Notes under the pieces: model-generated
Told to the model about the DNA's origin: nothing
What the model saw: only the letters and a program-made list of their open reading frames with translations
The model's database searches: none
Shown here: one piece after another, positions 16,754 to 24,986 of the stretch
Layout of the letters: every line of letters begins with the position of its first letter
Position numbering within the stretch: position 1 is the stretch's first letter
Program-made: the position numbers and the translations under genes
Assembly (NCBI GenBank): GCA_945290265.1
Contig: CALYQW010000028.1
Span: 1 to 40,812 of the forward strand
Reading direction: 5' to 3'
DNA from: an uncultured Erwinia sp.
GTDB taxonomy: Bacteria > Pseudomonadota > Gammaproteobacteria > Enterobacterales > Enterobacteriaceae
Length of the DNA: 40,812 bases

Positions 16754-16999
16754 ATGTTTGTTGAACTGATTTATGACCAGCGTAACGTTGCCGGCCTGGC
16801 AAATGCCGGGCAACTGATAGCTATTGAACTGGAAAAGCGGGTACAGAGGGTGTTTCCGGATGCCGATGTCCGGGTGAAGCCAATGCAGGCTAACAGTATC
16901 AAGACCGATGCCAGTAAGAATGAGAAAGCCACTCTGATGCGCATTGTGGAAGAGATGTTTGAAGAAGCCGATCAGTGGCTGGTCAGTGAAGAGTGCTGA
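16754..16999 (+). CDS. DinI/MsgA-family SOS protein
   Basis: An 81-residue cytoplasmic protein that begins MFVELIYDQRNV and has KPMQANSIKTDASKNEKATL in the middle. It closes with the acidic helix IVEEMFEEADQWLVSEE, the hallmark of the DinI family. It is closer to Salmonella MsgA than to E. coli DinI by memory of those sequences. DinI binds RecA filaments and tunes the SOS response and UmuD cleavage; MsgA was linked to survival in macrophages. AAGGAG lies 7 nt before the ATG, and a LexA box lies just ahead, so SOS induction is expected. It stands alone between ldcA and bluF. Confidence 0.9.
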   Translation: MFVELIYDQRNVAGLANAGQLIAIELEKRVQRVFPDADVRVKPMQANSIKTDASKNEKATLMRIVEEMFEEADQWLVSEEC

Positions 17000-17106
17000 C
17001 AGCAGGCGAAGTGGCTAAAGTTATAAACAATTATCTGTAAATATCAGGGTCGTGTGGCCTCTGATTCTGCTATGGTAGACAGACTAAAGCGAAACTGGAT
17101 TATTTT

Positions 17107-18294
17107 ATGTTGTCTACCCTCATTTACCGTAGCCATATCTGTGATGATGTGCCCTTTGCAGATATCCAGGCTGTGGTGGATAAAGCCAATCATTTCAATC
17201 GCTCGTTAAATGTGACGGGCATTCTGCTGTTCAACGGCACACATTTTTTCCAGTTACTGGAAGGCCCTGAAGACGGTGTGCAGTCTGCTTTTCGCCGCGT
17301 CTGCGCGGATACCCGTCATCATAATATTGTTGAGTTACTGCGTGATTACGCCCCGGCACGCCGCTTCGGTAAGCTGGGCATGGAACTGTTTGACCTGCGT
17401 AAATACGATCAGAGCAGCGTGTTGCAGGCGGTGCTGGATCGCGGCACCTCAAAATATCAGCTGACCTGGAACGATCGCGCCCTGCAATTTCTGCGCACTT
17501 TCGTCAGCGCCACCGAACGCGAAAATTATTTTGAAATTCCCGATGCCGACAGCTGGGAATTTATCTCCGAGCCGGATCGGGCACCTGCCCCGTCAGACAC
17601 CTCCGGCCACCCTGGCGTGCTGTTACAGCCACTGGTGGATCCGCTGGTTCGTGAGCTGCTGGCGGTAGAAGCAACCGCCCCTGACGCAGAGGACAGTACT
17701 GACGCCGCGCCACAGACGGTTTTTCAACAGGAACTGGCGACCATCCGTCAGGCTTTCAGTCTCAGCCGTCAGCTGGGACTGGGCCAGCAGACCCTGGCCA
17801 TTAATCTGTCACCTCACTCACTCACCGCTGTACCTGACGCCACCGCACAGTTGCTGGCAACCATCCACGCCGCCGGGCTGTTACCTGAGCAAATTGTGGT
17901 TGAGATAACGGAAAACGAGATCGCCACCTCGGCTGTGCATTTCAGGATCGCGATACGCCAGTTAAAAGCCGCCGGGATCAGCCTGGCGATCGATAACTTT
18001 GGCAGCGGCTATGGCGGATTATTAACGCTTATCCACTTACAGCCAGATCGCATAAAAATAGACCGCACCATAATCAGCAATATCCATCGCAGTGGTCCTA
18101 AGCAGGCGGTCGTTCAGGGATTAATCAAATGCTGTGCCGCGCTGGAAATCTCGGTGGTTGCCACTGGCGTTGAACAGCCTGAAGAATGGATGTGGCTGGA
18201 GTCAGCCGGCATCAATATATTCCAGGGAAATCTGTTTGCTGCCGCGCGTGAAAATGCGCTGGCCAGCGTCAGGTGGCCGGAACTCAAAGCGTAA
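17107..18294 (+). CDS. bluF: Blue-light sensor BluF (BLUF domain plus degenerate EAL)
   Basis: A 395-residue protein. Residues 1-93 are a BLUF flavin photoreceptor with the key residues Tyr7, Asn31 and Gln49 around FAD, and sequence close to E. coli BluF (DYAPARRFGKLGMELFDLRK). Residues about 165-390 are an EAL-like domain, but the EAL signature is replaced by AVEA and several metal ligands are missing, so it should not cleave cyclic-di-GMP. E. coli BluF also lacks this activity; instead it removes the repressor BluR in the light and so controls biofilm matrix. No bluR or ycgZ-ymgABC genes adjoin it here, so its target is unclear. A hairpin terminator follows. Confidence 0.93.
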   Translation: MLSTLIYRSHICDDVPFADIQAVVDKANHFNRSLNVTGILLFNGTHFFQLLEGPEDGVQSAFRRVCADTRHHNIVELLRDYAPARRFGKLGMELFDLRKYDQSSVLQAVLDRGTSKYQLTWNDRALQFLRTFVSATERENYFEIPDADSWEFISEPDRAPAPSDTSGHPGVLLQPLVDPLVRELLAVEATAPDAEDSTDAAPQTVFQQELATIRQAFSLSRQLGLGQQTLAINLSPHSLTAVPDATAQLLATIHAAGLLPEQIVVEITENEIATSAVHFRIAIRQLKAAGISLAIDNFGSGYGGLLTLIHLQPDRIKIDRTIISNIHRSGPKQAVVQGLIKCCAALEISVVATGVEQPEEWMWLESAGINIFQGNLFAAARENALASVRWPELKA

Positions 18295-18304
18295 GTTGTC
18301 TGTA

Positions 18305-18328
18305 AAGAGCCTGTCACGTCAGGCTCTT
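18305..18328 (+). terminator. Bidirectional terminator between bluF and the converging flavoprotein gene
   Basis: AAGAGCCTG (18305-18313) and CAGGCTCTT (18320-18328) form a perfect 9-bp stem with a 6-nt loop and A+T-rich flanks on both sides. Confidence 0.75.
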
Positions 18329-18334
18329 ATTGAA

Positions 18335-19402
18335 TTAAGGGTCAACTTCTTCAGAGCTTGTGAGTTCGGGCTCCTCAGGCAGAAGGCTTAACAAAATGTC
18401 TGCTGCCGGGCGGTGCGTACAATATTTAAACCCGGTCCCCGCCCACAGATTGAGGTTTTCCATATTATCGTCTGCATCTGCCCCGGCTCTGAGTTTTGCC
18501 GTTAAATAGTGGATTTGTGGGTACAGCGCCGGTGCGACCGCTGCACATTGCTCTGTAAAAGCATTGGTTATGGCTCTGGCCGTCTTACCGGAAAATGCCC
18601 GGGTGATCACCGTCTGGCGATCGTTTAATTCCCTCAACGCCTGACGGTGGGTTTTGCGGGTACCTGCTTCTGTCGCATCAAGAAACAGCGTACCAACCTG
18701 AACCGCTGTGGCTCCCGCAGCAAGAATGGCGCTGACATCGCAGGCACCCGTTACCCCGCCACCGGCAAAAATCGGTTTGTCAGTGACAGTACGGGCATAT
18801 TCTACCAACGTGGTTAATTCCAGCACCTCATCACTGTCATATCCAGCAACTTTTACGCTGTGACCACCGGCATTATTGCCCTGGATACCGATAATATCGG
18901 CACCGTGGGAAATAATCGCCTCAATCCCGGCACGACTGGTGGCATAGAGGATTACTTTCTTGCCCGCCCGCTGCAGCTGAGTCATTACCTTCTGCGGAGG
19001 AAAAGCAAAAGTAAAGGAGATAAACCGGGCAGGAGAAGACAAGGCTATTGCTAATTTTTCGGCAAAGAAATCGTCGGTCCACTGACAGGGCTGCTGCAAC
19101 AGTTGCCCGGGGATGCTGACTTCCCGTTGCAGAAAGTCACGGTAACGCTGATATTCATCGCGCTGCTGTGGAGAGTTGGCACATTCTGGCGCAAATAAAT
19201 TAATACCAAAGGGGGCAGAGGTTAATGCCGTCAACGCAGCAATTTTCTGTTGCAACGCAGCAGGCTCCAGATAACCCGCTGCCAGAAATGGCAGTCCACC
19301 CGCATCAGCAACGGCTGCACAGAGTTCAGGTGTTGAGGGACCTCCGGCCATAGGGGCTAATACAATGGGTTTTAGCATCCCGAACTGATATCTGGTTATC
19401 AT
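18335..19402 (-). CDS. Nitronate monooxygenase / 2-nitropropane dioxygenase-family flavoprotein
   Basis: A 355-residue FMN-dependent TIM-barrel protein. Family features are the N-terminal PIVLAPMAGGPSTPELCAAV and AGGLPFLAAGYL, the segment GADIIGIQGNNAGGH with the active-site histidine, KPIFAGGGVTGACDVSAIL for the FMN phosphate, and GATAVQVGTLFLDATEAGT. Such enzymes oxidise nitronates such as propionate-3-nitronate, a toxin made by plants and fungi; others are NAD(P)H:quinone reductases, so the exact substrate is open. I start at ATG 19402 because AGGTGAG lies 5 nt before it; the open frame extends upstream to 19471 without family similarity. The gene is single and converges on bluF. Confidence 0.88.
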   Translation of the reverse strand: MITRYQFGMLKPIVLAPMAGGPSTPELCAAVADAGGLPFLAAGYLEPAALQQKIAALTALTSAPFGINLFAPECANSPQQRDEYQRYRDFLQREVSIPGQLLQQPCQWTDDFFAEKLAIALSSPARFISFTFAFPPQKVMTQLQRAGKKVILYATSRAGIEAIISHGADIIGIQGNNAGGHSVKVAGYDSDEVLELTTLVEYARTVTDKPIFAGGGVTGACDVSAILAAGATAVQVGTLFLDATEAGTRKTHRQALRELNDRQTVITRAFSGKTARAITNAFTEQCAAVAPALYPQIHYLTAKLRAGADADDNMENLNLWAGTGFKYCTHRPAADILLSLLPEEPELTSSEEVDP

Positions 19403-19549
19403 TGTGCTCACCTGGTCTGTTAGCCAATAAGCTGAGTGTATACCACCCCTCAGGGTGCAGGAAAACATCATTCGCTAACCAGCACAGGGGTAATGATATC
19501 AACAAGGATTGTGGCCGGAGCAACATCCTCATTGATATTCAAAACGACA

Positions 19550-20527
19550 CTAAAGCAGGCTGCGTTTTTTTATTTCATCAACGATAAGAGAGGGAATGTT
19601 TTCGTCTTCTGAAAGCACCCGTCTGTTCAGAATAATTTGGCTGGCGTTGCTATAGCCCGGCCCCCATAATAAATTATTATCCGGGATATCTTTGTAGACG
19701 CTAATCAGATTTTTTTTCCATGCAGCTGACATATGTACTACAGAGGTATCAGGTGAAATTATCAGATCAACCCTGGAAATCAGCGACAGTGCATGATGAA
19801 CTGTTTTAAATGGATTAATCACAACATTATCCGGTAATGTGACGTTTATTTCCCTGCGATGATCCAGTAAAATCATTGCCACACTTGAGAATTCCTGGTT
19901 AATTTTATTTACCAGAGATAAAAGTTGTGACTGTGAAAAGCATCGCTCCTTGCTACCGGTAAAGATATTAATAATGACAGTTTTGTCTTTATTTAAAGAC
20001 TGAAGGAATGACGCTGCTTCATCAAGTATCTCGCCAGGAACATGCAGGTCATAGGATTTTGTTGTGGTCAGCTCGATGCCCAACCGATTTGCCAGTACCG
20101 AAACGGCTGTCGTAATATGATGTTCAATCCCTGAAAATTCAACAGAATCACTATAATGTTTAACTTGTGGTTTCTTATTAAAACCCAGTACATTTTTTGC
20201 ATTGATGTCTCTCAACAATTTCATCCGATGCACTGGTGTATCAAATAAAGAAGGATCAATCACTAAATCATAGTTATTTTCTTTTAACTTTTTTATTATT
20301 TCCGCAGGTACACTGTGGATAAAGTTTTTTAAATATGCCTCGGTAGAAACATCTCCTGCTGCGTAAATATTCCGCACATAGGGGTTATGCTGCATAATAA
20401 CCTGACTACCGTTGGTCAGCAGTATATCTAACGTAAACCCCGCTTCGTGTAACTTCTTTACCAGTCCGGAATAGACAACCATATCACCTAAAGTACCTTC
20501 ATTACGAATAAGTAGTATGGTTTTCAC
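19550..20527 (-). CDS. Glycosyltransferase family 9 (heptosyltransferase-like) protein
   Basis: A 325-residue cytoplasmic GT-B enzyme. The N-terminal LIRNEGTLGDMVVYSGLVKK is the usual GDxxL-type start of ADP-heptose:LPS transferases. The nucleotide-sugar side has TVIINIFTGSKERCFSQSQL and the closing DLIISPDTSVVHMSAAWKKN, where the SPDTSVVH motif lies. Family 9 enzymes add heptose or related sugars to lipopolysaccharide core or O-antigen. It differs from the rfa/waa heptosyltransferases in length and is not in an LPS cluster, so the acceptor is unknown. Its A+T content is well above that of the neighbours and it lies next to the icd insertion, which suggests horizontal transfer (inference). 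Confidence 0.88.
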   Translation of the reverse strand: MKTILLIRNEGTLGDMVVYSGLVKKLHEAGFTLDILLTNGSQVIMQHNPYVRNIYAAGDVSTEAYLKNFIHSVPAEIIKKLKENNYDLVIDPSLFDTPVHRMKLLRDINAKNVLGFNKKPQVKHYSDSVEFSGIEHHITTAVSVLANRLGIELTTTKSYDLHVPGEILDEAASFLQSLNKDKTVIINIFTGSKERCFSQSQLLSLVNKINQEFSSVAMILLDHRREINVTLPDNVVINPFKTVHHALSLISRVDLIISPDTSVVHMSAAWKKNLISVYKDIPDNNLLWGPGYSNASQIILNRRVLSEDENIPSLIVDEIKKRSLL

Positions 20528-20912
20528 TGAAGTAATATCTAGAACAGTTTTTTTCCTTTTATCCCACAGGAATTTAGCCAGCTGTAATCTGATATGGAGC
20601 TTAACTCTTTTTAAATAATAATTACGTCTTCTGTTTCAGGCCCTGAACCCTCTGAAAAACCCGGTATTAACACTAATGGTAATTTTATCTTCCAAAATAT
20701 ATCCCTATTATTTTATAACAATCCCGGTATACAAATTTTATTAGAACATTCTTGCCCTGCTCAATTTACACTTCACACAGTGATAGATGAAATAATATAC
20801 AAACTGCGCATAATGTACAATAGAGTTTTAGATAATTTTATATTTGCATGCTATTAGTTGATAGTTTACCCTTAACAGAAAATACTCTTCCTGAGCAAAA
20901 GCCAGATACAAT
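20528..20912. other. A+T-rich intergenic DNA upstream of the glycosyltransferase gene
   Basis: About 385 bp with no ORF of note, strongly A+T-rich. It should contain the promoter of the minus-strand glycosyltransferase gene. Such composition fits H-NS-silenced foreign DNA. No RNA gene or repeat was recognised. Confidence 0.5.
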
Positions 20913-20935
20913 AACGGGAGCATTACGCTCCTGTT
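20913..20935 (-). terminator. icd: Original icd terminator, displaced by the insertion
   Basis: AACGGGAGC and GCTCCTGTT form a 9-bp stem with one G-T pair, 21 bp beyond the stop codon of the displaced icd 3' fragment. It occupies the place where the icd terminator would be in an uninterrupted locus. Confidence 0.6.
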
Positions 20936-20955
20936 AGCCATATCCTGTCTCAGCC

Positions 20956-21119
20956 TTACATATAGCTGATCATCGCATCGCCAAACTCTGACGATTTCAG
21001 CAGTTTAGCACCGTCCATCAGTCGCTCGAAGTCATAGGTCACGGTTTTGGCGGCAATCACGCCTTCCATGCCTTTAACAATCAGGTCAGCGGCTTCAAAC
21101 CAGCCCATATGACGCAGCA
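20956..21119 (-). repeat. icd: Displaced icd 3' end (attachment-site duplicate)
   Basis: These 164 bp match the last 54 codons and stop of icd (22955-23118) with 7 mismatches, most at third codon positions. Homology stops abruptly at 21120. The direct repeat has the length and placement of the phage 21/e14 attachment site in E. coli icd, where the incoming element supplies a new 3' end and the old one is pushed to the far side. This copy is therefore the old chromosomal end, now without a start codon, and 22955-23118 is the element-supplied end. Which copy is original is inferred from geometry, not proven. Confidence 0.9.
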
Positions 21120-21294
21120 GCACCTGCACAATTAAAACTTACTGCATTGATTTTTAGACATTATTCACCATAACTTCACATTATCAACTTAAAGATACAT
21201 AGTAACGGTGGTTAATTGACTGCATGACATTGTTTCTTCTCTGAACAAAAAAGGGGGGCCGGTTAGCCACCGTAATAGACCAAAAGGACAAGTT

Positions 21295-22105
21295 ATGGAT
21301 AACTACTTAGTAAAGAACCGTCTTTCCAGCTACTTCCTCACTATGGTTGATCTGGAAGCCCGACAGCTTTCAGAAACCGCACGCACTGTTTCATCAGTAC
21401 ACCTGACGGATCTTTTAACCCGGATACGTTTTATGGATGACATTCAAAGATTCATCACTTCTCAAATGCAAATCCTACAAGCTGCTACAAACGACTCTGT
21501 TTTACCAGGAATGTTTGAACAATCTTAAGCATGAGAGGCGGTATCTTGCTGTGCAAAACGAGATGTTGAGCACAGGTCGCGCAGCAGTTAATGCATCTGT
21601 AAAATTTTATCATGACAATGAAAAAATCATTGGCTATGCCATAGATGGCATAGGCATAGTTCTTGGTGGTCTTCAGTTAGTTGCAGGATTAGGTATTGCC
21701 GCCTCATCATTTGTGACTGGGAATATTATTGGTACGGTGGTAGGTGTTAATTTGGTTTTAAACGGCGCAAGTTCAGCTTATGAGGGTTTACAAAAATTAC
21801 AAGGGAAAAGTGATAACGAAGGTTTTATGAAAGTAGCATATATGGATGTGGCAGAATTTTTAGGGTTTGATAGAAAATTGGGCATGCTGGCTTATCAGGC
21901 TGTAGATTTATCTACATCATACTATGGAATCCTGAAATTATCACTTAAGCCAGAAAGTTGGAGGCTTTTTAAATATCTGCCCTCTGACTACTACATAAAA
22001 ATATCTACCATGAGCCGTCCGACACTTGCATTAAAAGGAATTGGTGCTGCCTCTAAAATAGGAAAGATGGGATTAACATATAAAGAGATCCAGGAAGAGA
22101 ATTGA
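21295..22105 (+). pseudogene. DUF4225-domain protein with a frameshift
   Basis: The first 75 codons (MDNYLVKNRLSSYFLTMVDL, LEARQLSETARTV, then RIRFMDDIQRFITSQMQILQ) and a second frame (NLKHERRYLAVQNEMLSTGR, then GFDRKLGMLAYQAVDL and YLPSDYYIKISTMSRP) are parts of one DUF4225 protein as found in Erwinia, Pantoea and Pseudomonas. Removing one base at about 21517-21520 joins them into 269 residues, the usual family size. At about 21626-21772 it codes two glycine-rich hydrophobic segments (IIGYAIDGIGIVLGGLQLVA, then GNIIGTVVGVNLVLNG), likely a membrane hairpin. The function of the family is not established. AGGA precedes the ATG at 21295. A sequencing error or a translational frameshift is also possible. 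Confidence 0.75.
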
Positions 22106-22110
22106 TCCTG

Positions 22111-22129
22111 AAGGGGTTTTCACCCCTTT
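22111..22129. terminator. Hairpin between the converging DUF4225 and membrane protein genes
   Basis: AAGGGG-TTTTCA-CCCCTT lies 5 bp after the DUF4225 stop and overlaps the last codons of the opposite gene, so it could end transcription in both directions. The stem is only 6 bp. Confidence 0.5.
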
Positions 22130-22446
22130 ACTCTTAAGAGAAACCGATAAGATTTCCAGGCTAAGTTCATAGGTATGATGTAATATAAACACATCATACC
22201 AAATATTAAAACCATGAAATAAGTTTTCACATCACCAGATGAATTACCGATCATAATTAACAATGGCATCAGTAAAACTAAAATCAAAAGACAACCTGCA
22301 TAAAATCGCTTTTTCAAGTCATATATTAATGTGGTGAATGTTTCTTTACCCTCATCATCACGTGAAATTATCTTAAGCATATGAGTAATGTTTCTTTCTG
22401 TGAAACCATTTTTTAGCAGAATACTTTCCATTTCCGAATCGTTCAT
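22120..22446 (-). CDS. Small two-helix membrane protein, candidate partner of the DUF4225 protein
   Basis: A 108-residue protein of unrecognised family. It has a charged N-terminal helix region (MNDSEMESILLKNGFTERN, residues 1-47) that is probably cytoplasmic. Two membrane helices follow, at about 48-67 (FYAGCLLILVLLMPLLIMIG) and 74-94 (VKTYFMVLIFGMMCLYYIIP), and then a short basic tail. I start at ATG 22446, with AGGA 7 nt upstream; the open frame upstream to 22641 looks like noise. It converges on the DUF4225 gene with stops 14 bp apart. Position, size and topology recall the immunity proteins of pore-forming colicins, which are also encoded convergently, but there is no sequence evidence for that role. 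Confidence 0.6.
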   Translation of the reverse strand: MNDSEMESILLKNGFTERNITHMLKIISRDDEGKETFTTLIYDLKKRFYAGCLLILVLLMPLLIMIGNSSGDVKTYFMVLIFGMMCLYYIIPMNLAWKSYRFLLRVKG

Positions 22447-22899
22447 GTCATTCCTTTTTGAAGTGCTTACCGTCACTGCTAATTCATAACGAGTTAGCAT
22501 TAAAGGGCAACAAAAAAAGGTTTCATCAAGTCTGAGTGGTATCGTCAAACACCAGCGGATCACCGAACGCATACCGCCGTATTCGACTGTCGAATTATAA
22601 GGCATATAGACCTGCCTACATCCTCCAACATCAACCCGCATACCTTAGGCAACCAGCACACCAGCCACAGCCTCTGACAACCATCTAAAATCATAATTTT
22701 TTGTATTGTCAAACAGTGTATCCAGATATCTGTATAAAACGATAACCTTTCCTCACACTGCGCCAGTTCCCAAAAAAGCTGGGCATAAATCACTATATCA
22801 GACTGCTCAATACCATGACGATCGTGGTAAAGGATGGACAACGATTGCGGGGTAATTGAACGAAGTTTTGATAAAATTTTGATAACCGTTAGCAGGCTA
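22447..22899. other. Unassigned DNA inside the icd-integrated remnant
   Basis: About 450 bp. The longest open frame (minus strand, 22560-22910) would give 116 residues starting MFFDSLLTVIKILSKLRSIT; it has no family I know, overlaps the icd terminator at its start, and shows unconvincing composition. The stretch may be the wreck of one or two element genes. Confidence 0.4.
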
Positions 22900-22933
22900 T
22901 CAAAAAACAACGGAGGTGTTACACCCCCGTTAA
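22900..22933 (-). terminator. icd: Present terminator of icd (element-supplied)
   Basis: On the minus strand AACGGGGGTG-TAA-CACCTCCGTT, with one mismatch, is followed by GTTTTTTG. It lies 22 bp beyond the icd stop codon and differs in sequence from the hairpin at 20913-20935. Confidence 0.8.
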
Positions 22934-22954
22934 TAAAATTAACAAACGCAAAAT

Positions 22955-24205
22955 TTACATATGGCTGATCATCGCATCGCCAAACTCTGACGATTTCAGC
23001 AGTTTAGCACCGTCCATCAGACGCTCGAAGTCATAGGTTACGGTTTTGGCAGCAATCGCCCCTTCCATACCTTTAACAATCAGGTCAGCGGCTTCAAACC
23101 AGCCCATATGACGCAGCATCATCTCAGCAGAGAGGATCACCGAACCCGGGTTCACTTTATCCTGACCGGCATATTTCGGTGCAGTACCGTGGGTGGCTTC
23201 AAACAGTGCACATTCTTCACCGATGTTGGCGCCAGGCGCGATACCAATACCGCCTACCTGTGCCGCCAGGGCATCGGAAATGTAGTCACCGTTCAGGTTC
23301 ATACAGGCGATAACGTCATATTCTGCCGGACGCAGCAGGATTTGTTGCAGGAAAGCATCTGCAATCACATCTTTCACCACGATTTTCTTGCCGGTGTTCG
23401 GGTTAGTGATGTTCAGCCACGGGCCACCGTCAATCAATTCACCGCCAAACTCGTTACGCGCCAGCTGATATCCCCAATCCTTAAAGGCACCTTCGGTGAA
23501 CTTCATGATGTTACCTTTGTGCACCAGCGTCACGGAATCACGGTCATTGGCTATCGCGTATTCGATAGCGGCACGTACCAGACGTTCGGTGCCCGCTTTC
23601 GAGCATGGCTTAACGCCGATACCACAGTCTTCCGGGAAGCGAATTTTCTTCACGCCCATTTCATCACGCAGGAACTTAATCACTTTATCCGCTTCAGGGG
23701 TGCCCGCTTTCCATTCGATACCGGCATAGATATCTTCGGAGTTTTCGCGGAAGATCACCATATCCGTATCCTCGGGGCGTTTAACCGGACTTGGGGTGCC
23801 GGTGTAGTAGCGCACAGGACGCAGGCAGATGTACAGATCAAGTTGCTGACGCAGCGCAACATTAAGCGAACGAATACCACCGCCAACCGGGGTAGTCAGA
23901 GGGCCTTTGATGGCAACGCGATACTCTTTGATCAGGTCTAGCGTTTCTTCCGGCAGCCAGACATCTTTACCGTACAGCTCAACCGATTTCTCACCGGTGT
24001 AAATTTCCATCCAGGAGATCTTACGCTCACCGTGGTAGGCTTTCTTCACGGCGGCATCAACGACCTTGATCATGACCGGAGAAACGTCAACGCCAATCCC
24101 ATCTCCTTCGATAAACGGAATGATTGGATTCGCAGGGACGTTAAGTTTTCCCTGTTCCAGAGTGATTTTCTGACCTTCCGCCGGAACAACTACTTTGCTT
24201 TCCAT
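22955..24205 (-). CDS. icd: Isocitrate dehydrogenase (NADP+)
   Basis: A 416-residue TCA cycle enzyme, the exact length of E. coli Icd, converting isocitrate to 2-oxoglutarate with NADPH. Visible are the substrate loop [20 protein letters not shown], with the serine that the kinase AceK phosphorylates, and [18 protein letters not shown]. The metal-binding aspartates lie in [20 protein letters not shown], and the NADP-site segment is [19 protein letters not shown]. The last ~55 codons come from the integrated element, with intact reading frame, so the enzyme should be fully active. It diverges from rluE, and the intervening 130 bp hold both promoters. Confidence 0.98.
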   Translation of the reverse strand: MESKVVVPAEGQKITLEQGKLNVPANPIIPFIEGDGIGVDVSPVMIKVVDAAVKKAYHGERKISWMEIYTGEKSVELYGKDVWLPEETLDLIKEYRVAIKGPLTTPVGGGIRSLNVALRQQLDLYICLRPVRYYTGTPSPVKRPEDTDMVIFRENSEDIYAGIEWKAGTPEADKVIKFLRDEMGVKKIRFPEDCGIGVKPCSKAGTERLVRAAIEYAIANDRDSVTLVHKGNIMKFTEGAFKDWGYQLARNEFGGELIDGGPWLNITNPNTGKKIVVKDVIADAFLQQILLRPAEYDVIACMNLNGDYISDALAAQVGGIGIAPGANIGEECALFEATHGTAPKYAGQDKVNPGSVILSAEMMLRHMGWFEAADLIVKGMEGAIAAKTVTYDFERLMDGAKLLKSSEFGDAMISHM

Positions 24206-24337
24206 TAACCTCTCCTTCGAGCGCTTAATTTGTTAATGACTTGTAAGATGCGCGTCAATACTACGCGAATAATTGGGTCACGCCAATCACATAAGAATTA
24301 CGCTATACTGCCGGAATTGTTACAGGGTACATCGTTT

Positions 24338-24964
24338 ATGCGTAAATCTTCCTTTGTTAATCAACGGGTCAGACCACAGCGATCCCGTAACCAGGCCAGC
24401 AGTGCGGCAATAGGCCCGCGCCAGGTGGTGTTATTTAATAAACCTTTTGATGTGTTGCCCCAATTCACCGATGAATCCGGGCGGCGCACGCTGAAAGATT
24501 TTATTCCCCGACCGGGCATTTATGCTGCCGGGCGGCTCGATCGTGACAGCGAAGGTCTGATGGTACTGACCAATGATGGTGCCCTGCAGGCGCGGCTGAC
24601 CCAGCCGGGTAAACGCACCGGTAAAATTTACTATGTGCAGGTGGAAGGTGAGCCAGATGAAGACGCGCTGCAGGTCCTGCGCGTTGGAGTGACGCTAAAA
24701 GATGGCCCCACCCTGCCCGCCGGGGTTGAGCGGGTGGCGGAACCGGAATGGCTGTGGCCACGCACGCCGCCGATCCGCGAGCGCAAAAACATCCCTACCA
24801 GCTGGCTTAAAATTACCCTGTATGAAGGACGTAATCGCCAGGTGCGGCGCATGGCGGCGCATATCGGCTATCCGGTGCTGCGTCTGGTACGCTTTGCGAT
24901 GGGTTCGCTCAGTCTGGAAGGGCTGGCCCCCGGCGAATGGCGCGATATTACCCATCTGATATAA
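24338..24964 (+). CDS. rluE: 23S rRNA pseudouridine(2457) synthase RluE
   Basis: A 208-residue RsuA-family synthase that modifies U2457 of 23S rRNA. The catalytic aspartate is in [39 protein letters not shown] and [20 protein letters not shown] follow E. coli RluE closely, and [20 protein letters not shown] is the conserved end motif. There is no N-terminal S4 domain, as in RluE; the first 35 residues are basic and loosely conserved. I start at ATG 24338, giving [11 protein letters not shown] like the homologue; the frame is open further upstream without similarity. nudJ follows 22 bp later. Confidence 0.95.
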   Translation: MRKSSFVNQRVRPQRSRNQASSAAIGPRQVVLFNKPFDVLPQFTDESGRRTLKDFIPRPGIYAAGRLDRDSEGLMVLTNDGALQARLTQPGKRTGKIYYVQVEGEPDEDALQVLRVGVTLKDGPTLPAGVERVAEPEWLWPRTPPIRERKNIPTSWLKITLYEGRNRQVRRMAAHIGYPVLRLVRFAMGSLSLEGLAPGEWRDITHLI

Positions 24965-24986
24965 ATGCTGGAGAAAGGAGATGACC

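Larger units (their letters stand above)
21120..22954. mobile_element. Remnant genetic element integrated in the 3' end of icd
   Basis: The 1,835 bp lie between the two icd 3' copies, which are direct repeats. The content is A+T-rich compared with icd and the genes beyond. It carries a frameshifted DUF4225 gene, a convergent small membrane protein gene and an unassigned ~450-bp stretch. No integrase, excisionase or phage structural gene remains, so the element cannot move by itself. In E. coli the same site receives the integrase-encoding phage 21 and e14. I infer a prophage or island that lost its core and kept cargo. Confidence 0.8.

Noticed and set aside
21505-21528. Programmed ribosomal frameshift in DUF4225
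   Set aside because: No heptameric slippery sequence and no clear downstream structure at the site; a plain indel is simpler.
21437-22105. DUF4225 ORF read as an independent gene from ATG 21437
   Set aside because: The first ~25 residues do not resemble the family, there is no ribosome binding site, and the frame upstream codes the true N-terminus, so a frameshift explains it better.
22560-22910. 116-codon minus-strand ORF in the icd remnant
   Set aside because: No recognisable domain, starts inside the icd terminator hairpin and has no good ribosome binding site; treated as unassigned DNA.
23108-23941. 277-codon plus-strand ORF opposite icd
   Set aside because: Mirror of a highly expressed, codon-biased gene; no ribosome binding site or domain.
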